Shown here: piece by piece, positions 60,310 to 64,000 of the stretch
Position numbering within the stretch: the first letter of the stretch is position 1
Layout: every line of letters starts with the position of its first letter
Assembly: GCA_014871385.1 (NCBI GenBank)
Contig: MU104856.1
Coordinates: 1-64,000 of the forward strand
From: Ceratodon purpureus
Taxonomy: Eukaryota > Streptophyta > Bryopsida > Pseudoditrichales > Ditrichaceae
DNA: 64,000 nucleotides
Direction: 5' to 3'
Position numbers and translations under genes: made by a program
Notes under the pieces: model-generated
What the model was told of the DNA's origin: nothing
The model's input: only the letters and a program-made list of their open reading frames with translations
Databases searched by the model: none

Positions 60310-62760
60310 ATATGTGTTCTAGTTATAAACATAAATGAGGCAATTAAAAAAATGAGAGCATAAATGATACATTGATGAAGGTGAGAAAACAAGTAAGTTT
60401 AAATTAACTTTAATATTATGAAATGGGGTGAGAGTTCAAATGAAATCCTTTACTAAACAAGTAATAGAAAGACAATTCTCAATGATTCTTAAGATAAACA
60501 CCAAGAATCCTCCATGCTACTAGCGAAAAAAGTTGCCTATTTCACCAAAAAAGACCACCAAGAAATGTCCAATCACACTAACAATCTAGATTTTTAATTA
60601 ATTTGGATATTTTTCAGTGTTCCTTTTGGGCAACATAAACAATCTTTTGCACTACTATGCTGTATTCTAGAAAAGAATAAAACATGGGTTTATCAAAGAG
60701 ACGATGGCACAACTTACATAACTTAGTGTGCCATGTGATGAACCAGAGGCATGGGGAAAGAGGCCGACTCTAAATATGGGGGAATCAAAGGCATGGGGTG
60801 CTTGGAATCAGGGCTTTCATGACATGGATGTGGCATGAGGCCGCGTCTCTAACTAAGATGCACTGAAAAAGATTTGGTCGGCTATGAAACGCATCACAAG
60901 ACCGATGTGTAACTGATTAGAATTATTTAAAGTCCACAAATTCACTGGTTTCCAGTGACTTTAGCTTCCAAGTTTCCTGATAACAAGTTGCATAACTTGT
61001 AGAAAAGAATTTCTTGTTGCCACTGAGTACCTAAATTAGAACATTGATGAATAGAGCTAGAGACTAGGCTCTAGAGGGAGGGTGGGTGCTCTCTCCAAGG
61101 TATGCTCTCCCCAAAGGTCAAAACACTTTCAGGGTCCCACTTTTTCTGTTTTCCAATGTCAAAAGCTTCTGGTCATCCCATGTACCATGTTCTAACTTCT
61201 AACCCATCCACCACAATTCACCCAAGGGCCAATGCCACATCAGTATGGTTATCTACTGTGCCTAAACGGCAGGGGTGCCAATATGTCTGAAAAAACTAGT
61301 CCTATGTTCCATAAACAAGCTGTAAATTAGCATTATGTAATTCTGTGTGCCTGCCCGGACCAATGGACTGCATCCAAATTTCAAAGAAGACAACTGGGGT
61401 TCAGGTCATGAAAAGGGAAATGTGCAGGCTTCGTACCAAGTCTATAACTCCCATTGTTGGTGTAGAAGACCACCAACTCCAGCAGATCAAAAGTGAGCAT
61501 ATTGAAATGCTTGGCATTTGTGGTTTCTGTTGATCTTGTAGTCTGAATGGCAGAGCATCACTTGATTATGATCCCACAATGTACACCTAGAAAAATTATT
61601 CCAACATCAGGAAGGATCAGTACCCAGTTCATTGTCCACAGCCTTACACACCCTCCAAAAGACATAACATCATCAAGGCATCTTCAAGTATTTTGAGGCA
61701 CTGTTTGAATAGAGTTGTCGCAATAGGCTTGCCAAAAGTGGAAACAGCAGTGGGACTCTGATTAGGCAAAGGAGCATTCTAAGTACAAGGTCCTACTGTT
61801 TACAAAGTGGGGACATCAATAGACAAGCCTATCCCTCCATTGGCAGCTTGCAGATTCAAGAGCACAGGCTTTCATGGTCCTTCGCTACCTACATATTCTT
61901 GCTTCTTCTTGAGCTTCCAAAACGTTCTGACACACAGCAAACTCTAACGTATGTGTCGTTCTTACAATGCTCACATAGGTTTGTGGCTTTCCATCAAACA
62001 TGAATACAACTCATCTTAGGTCATGTTTCTCTCCACTTGCATCATCCGGATAGCTGGAATCAAGCATAGTGAGCATTGAGTAGCATAGATGGTGACAAGT
62101 ACATGGGCCAGAGCAGCCAGAAGCTCCGTACTAACTGTATCTAATGGAGAATAGGCTAGGCTCATTGATAGTTGAAACTTGCGTGAGCAATTTCAGACTG
62201 ACAAGCCACCAAACTCAAATTCTAAGTTTGTCACATGCACACGCATTCAGAGAAGAACCCAATATCATTGAGCAAAGATCCTTTTTCAGTTCAAAATACT
62301 TGCGTGCAGGACACTACGAATAATCCTTACAAAGACTAATAGTGCACACCATGCAGGGTTGGGCCAGGTGATACTTACGACCTTGTCCAATGATATTCAC
62401 TCCGTCTCTGAGCTGGATTTGCAAGACTAGATTCTTCTTCTTCAGCTCAGGGCGCAGATTAACATCTGCAATAGTTGGTTGGGGGAGAATTATCAGTCGA
62501 TATGTATTTACGGACAAAAACTCCAGACTGAAACAAAAACAGAGCTATGTAAACTGCAAATGAGAATGTCAATACCTAAGATCGTTCTAAGGAAACGAAC
62601 ATGACATATCAGCATCGATGAACGGCAGACCTCGATGCCAAAAATAATTACTAGAGTACGATGTGATCGTCATATTTGCATTCTGATGAATGTAAACAAA
62701 TAAAATCAACCTGGATGCAATAAGGCTACAACACATATGAAACCATACATTGATCGTTAC
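60310..62760. other. Intergenic or 3' region of an unrecognised minus-strand gene
   Basis: There is no coding frame longer than 70 codons. One exon-like segment on the minus strand (about 62383-62468, DVNLRPELKKKNLVLQIQLR) has a good acceptor (ATTGCAG) and donor (CAAG then GTCGTAAG), but its phase does not join to the exon at 62761-62834. Other frames show nothing recognisable. Confidence 0.3.
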
Positions 62761-63044
62761 CTGTAGGTCAGTTGTAAATCAGTTGGTACAGGGAGAGTTT
62801 CCCAGTCCAGTGATAAGATGCAGTCACAATGCTGCTTGGAATATATTCTACCGTTAGACCCTCACCAACATCATCAGATCTATGCATACCGCTGAAACAT
62901 TGTCCTCATCACAAATTAGCTCAACATACTTGTCAGTGAAAGGTTTCTATCCATGCAGCTCTCTACTCACGTCAACAAGATAGCAGAATATCTCATCAAC
63001 ATAGCACATGCTATCAACTTCTGGATCAACTGCAGTGTCTTCTT
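62761..63044 (-). CDS. Exons of an unrecognised gene (partial)
   Basis: Three consecutive minus-strand exons have proper splice signals and matching phases: 63044-62971 (acceptor ATTGCAG, donor GTGAGT), 62928-62890 (donor GTATGC) and 62834-62761 (donor GTAACG). They encode EEDTAVDPEVDSMCYVDEIF, then YVELICDEDNVSA, then CILSLDWETLPVPTDLQL. I do not recognise the family. The 5' part may include a segment near 63750-63890, and the gene may run to the window edge. Splice agreement is the only support. Confidence 0.4.
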
Positions 63045-64000
63045 CTGCAATAAGATTAAGGACTTCGCATAAAAGCAACCGTGACTAAAGCATAATTTTG
63101 TACCTTCTCGTGATTAGAGTAATCCACCACAAAATACGATCAAAGGGGAAAACAAATTATGCATTGCCAACGGGCACATTCCCCTGATTAGAGACCACAA
63201 ACATCTATTCTAACTCCAAACTTCACCCGCTGATGCACTCCTCCATTCAAGCCATGTACCAGAGCAATTGGTAAAAGTGTGCTCCTCAACTAGCACGAGC
63301 TGCTGTCAACCTTCTGATAGCATAATACAATACCCTGTGACGTCTGAATGCAATGTGGATCTCAAAACCCAGCAACAAAGTGAACCAATACCTCTTAAAC
63401 CCTAAACAAGGAGAGGAGCACATGGAAGAAAACACCACGCGATCCCACAAGCAATGCTAATTTCTGACAAACTCCACAACTGCCTCAATTCACAGCTACC
63501 ATCGAACACCATCACATTCCCCAAAATACAATCCCCAAAAATCGGTGACATAGGAGTCCAACACACCAAAACCCAAAACAAAACAACTGTTCAAAAGCTA
63601 ATGCAAAATGCCTACAATCACATAACTCAAAACCCTGCAGAAGCACCAACACCAACAACAGACAGAAGTATTACAGCAATCATCACCTAATGCAGAACCG
63701 CAACCACATCACACAATAGTGAAATCACCATAACCCTCCACTTCATCAGCCTCCTGCAGATGCCATAAACTCCAACATAACCCGCAACCCATGCTTCTCC
63801 TCCTCAAAACGCTCCTCACACTCAACTGAATCATCACAAAACCTCCCTCGCAATGTGTCATTAGGTCCAACACATTGTTGGACATAACCACAGACTGTGA
63901 GAGACAATGCTTTGTTACCCATGTGCCATGATGCCAGTTCTAGAAAGAGCAGAATGGATCGACAGTAGCAGGAAGATTTGGAAACAAGCTACCCACATAG
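63045..64000 (-). other. 5' part of the unrecognised minus-strand gene, or intergenic DNA
   Basis: The minus strand shows one frame with coding-like text at about 63740-63885 (VECEERFEEEKHGLRVMLEF), but no donor could be chosen that joins it to the exons below. The gene may be cut by the window end. The plus-strand frame at 63454-63690 is low-complexity and not supported. Confidence 0.25.

Noticed and set aside
1..64000. CRISPR arrays, operons, bacterial promoters and tRNA or rRNA genes
   Set aside because: The window is eukaryotic nuclear DNA; no regularly spaced repeats of CRISPR type and no tRNA or rRNA signature were seen by eye.

Overview
The window reads as nuclear DNA of a land plant. 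Genes have many GT-AG introns and belong to plant or general eukaryotic families: a PUB1/UFD2-type E4 ubiquitin factor, complex I NDUFS7/PSST, a D27 family protein, RPB4, VPS24/CHMP3 and a VQ-motif protein. The VQ and D27 families point to plants. Two promoters carry telo-box motifs. Compact genes alternate with AT-rich transposon islands, which would suit a bryophyte such as a moss, but that is inference and no species is claimed.

Layout. 1-6965 (+): promoter, 5'UTR intron and a 16-exon E4/U-box gene with three one-base reading-frame breaks. 9205-10559 (-): NDUFS7 in two exons. 11070-19000: AT-rich island with a decayed LINE (ORF1 plus an endonuclease-containing ORF2) cut short by a solo LTR at 15286-15966. 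This LTR has a perfect 5-bp target duplication, a TATA box and dense GAA/TTC heat-shock-element-like repeats. 19440-22214 (+): D27-like gene, seven coding exons, all frames consistent. 23032-23460 (-): intronless RPB4. 24680-26352 (-): VPS24, six exons, clean. 27380-28870 (+): a small unrecognised transcription unit. 30100-44700: repeat-rich DNA with a row of four TTAA-flanked elements with CCCCTAAAGG-type inverted ends (36619-41108), a microRNA-like hairpin (36279-36365) and a perfect 12-bp palindrome. 47614-48609 (+): VQ-motif gene. 54028-57956 (-): hAT-transposase-like gene of about 902 codons, intact except that an 814-bp inverted-repeat element (56119-56932, 4-bp target duplication) sits in its first coding exon. 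59900-60310: another member of the dispersed repeats. 62760-63045 (-): several plausible exons of an unrecognised gene.

The genes are ordinary housekeeping or plant-regulatory genes and show no sign of acting as one pathway or cluster. The notable content is mobile DNA: a heat-shock-element-rich solo LTR, a family of TTAA-target inverted-repeat elements and a very recent insertion into a hAT-derived gene. Splice sites were assigned by eye from GT/AG signals, reading phase and family similarity. No search was run.
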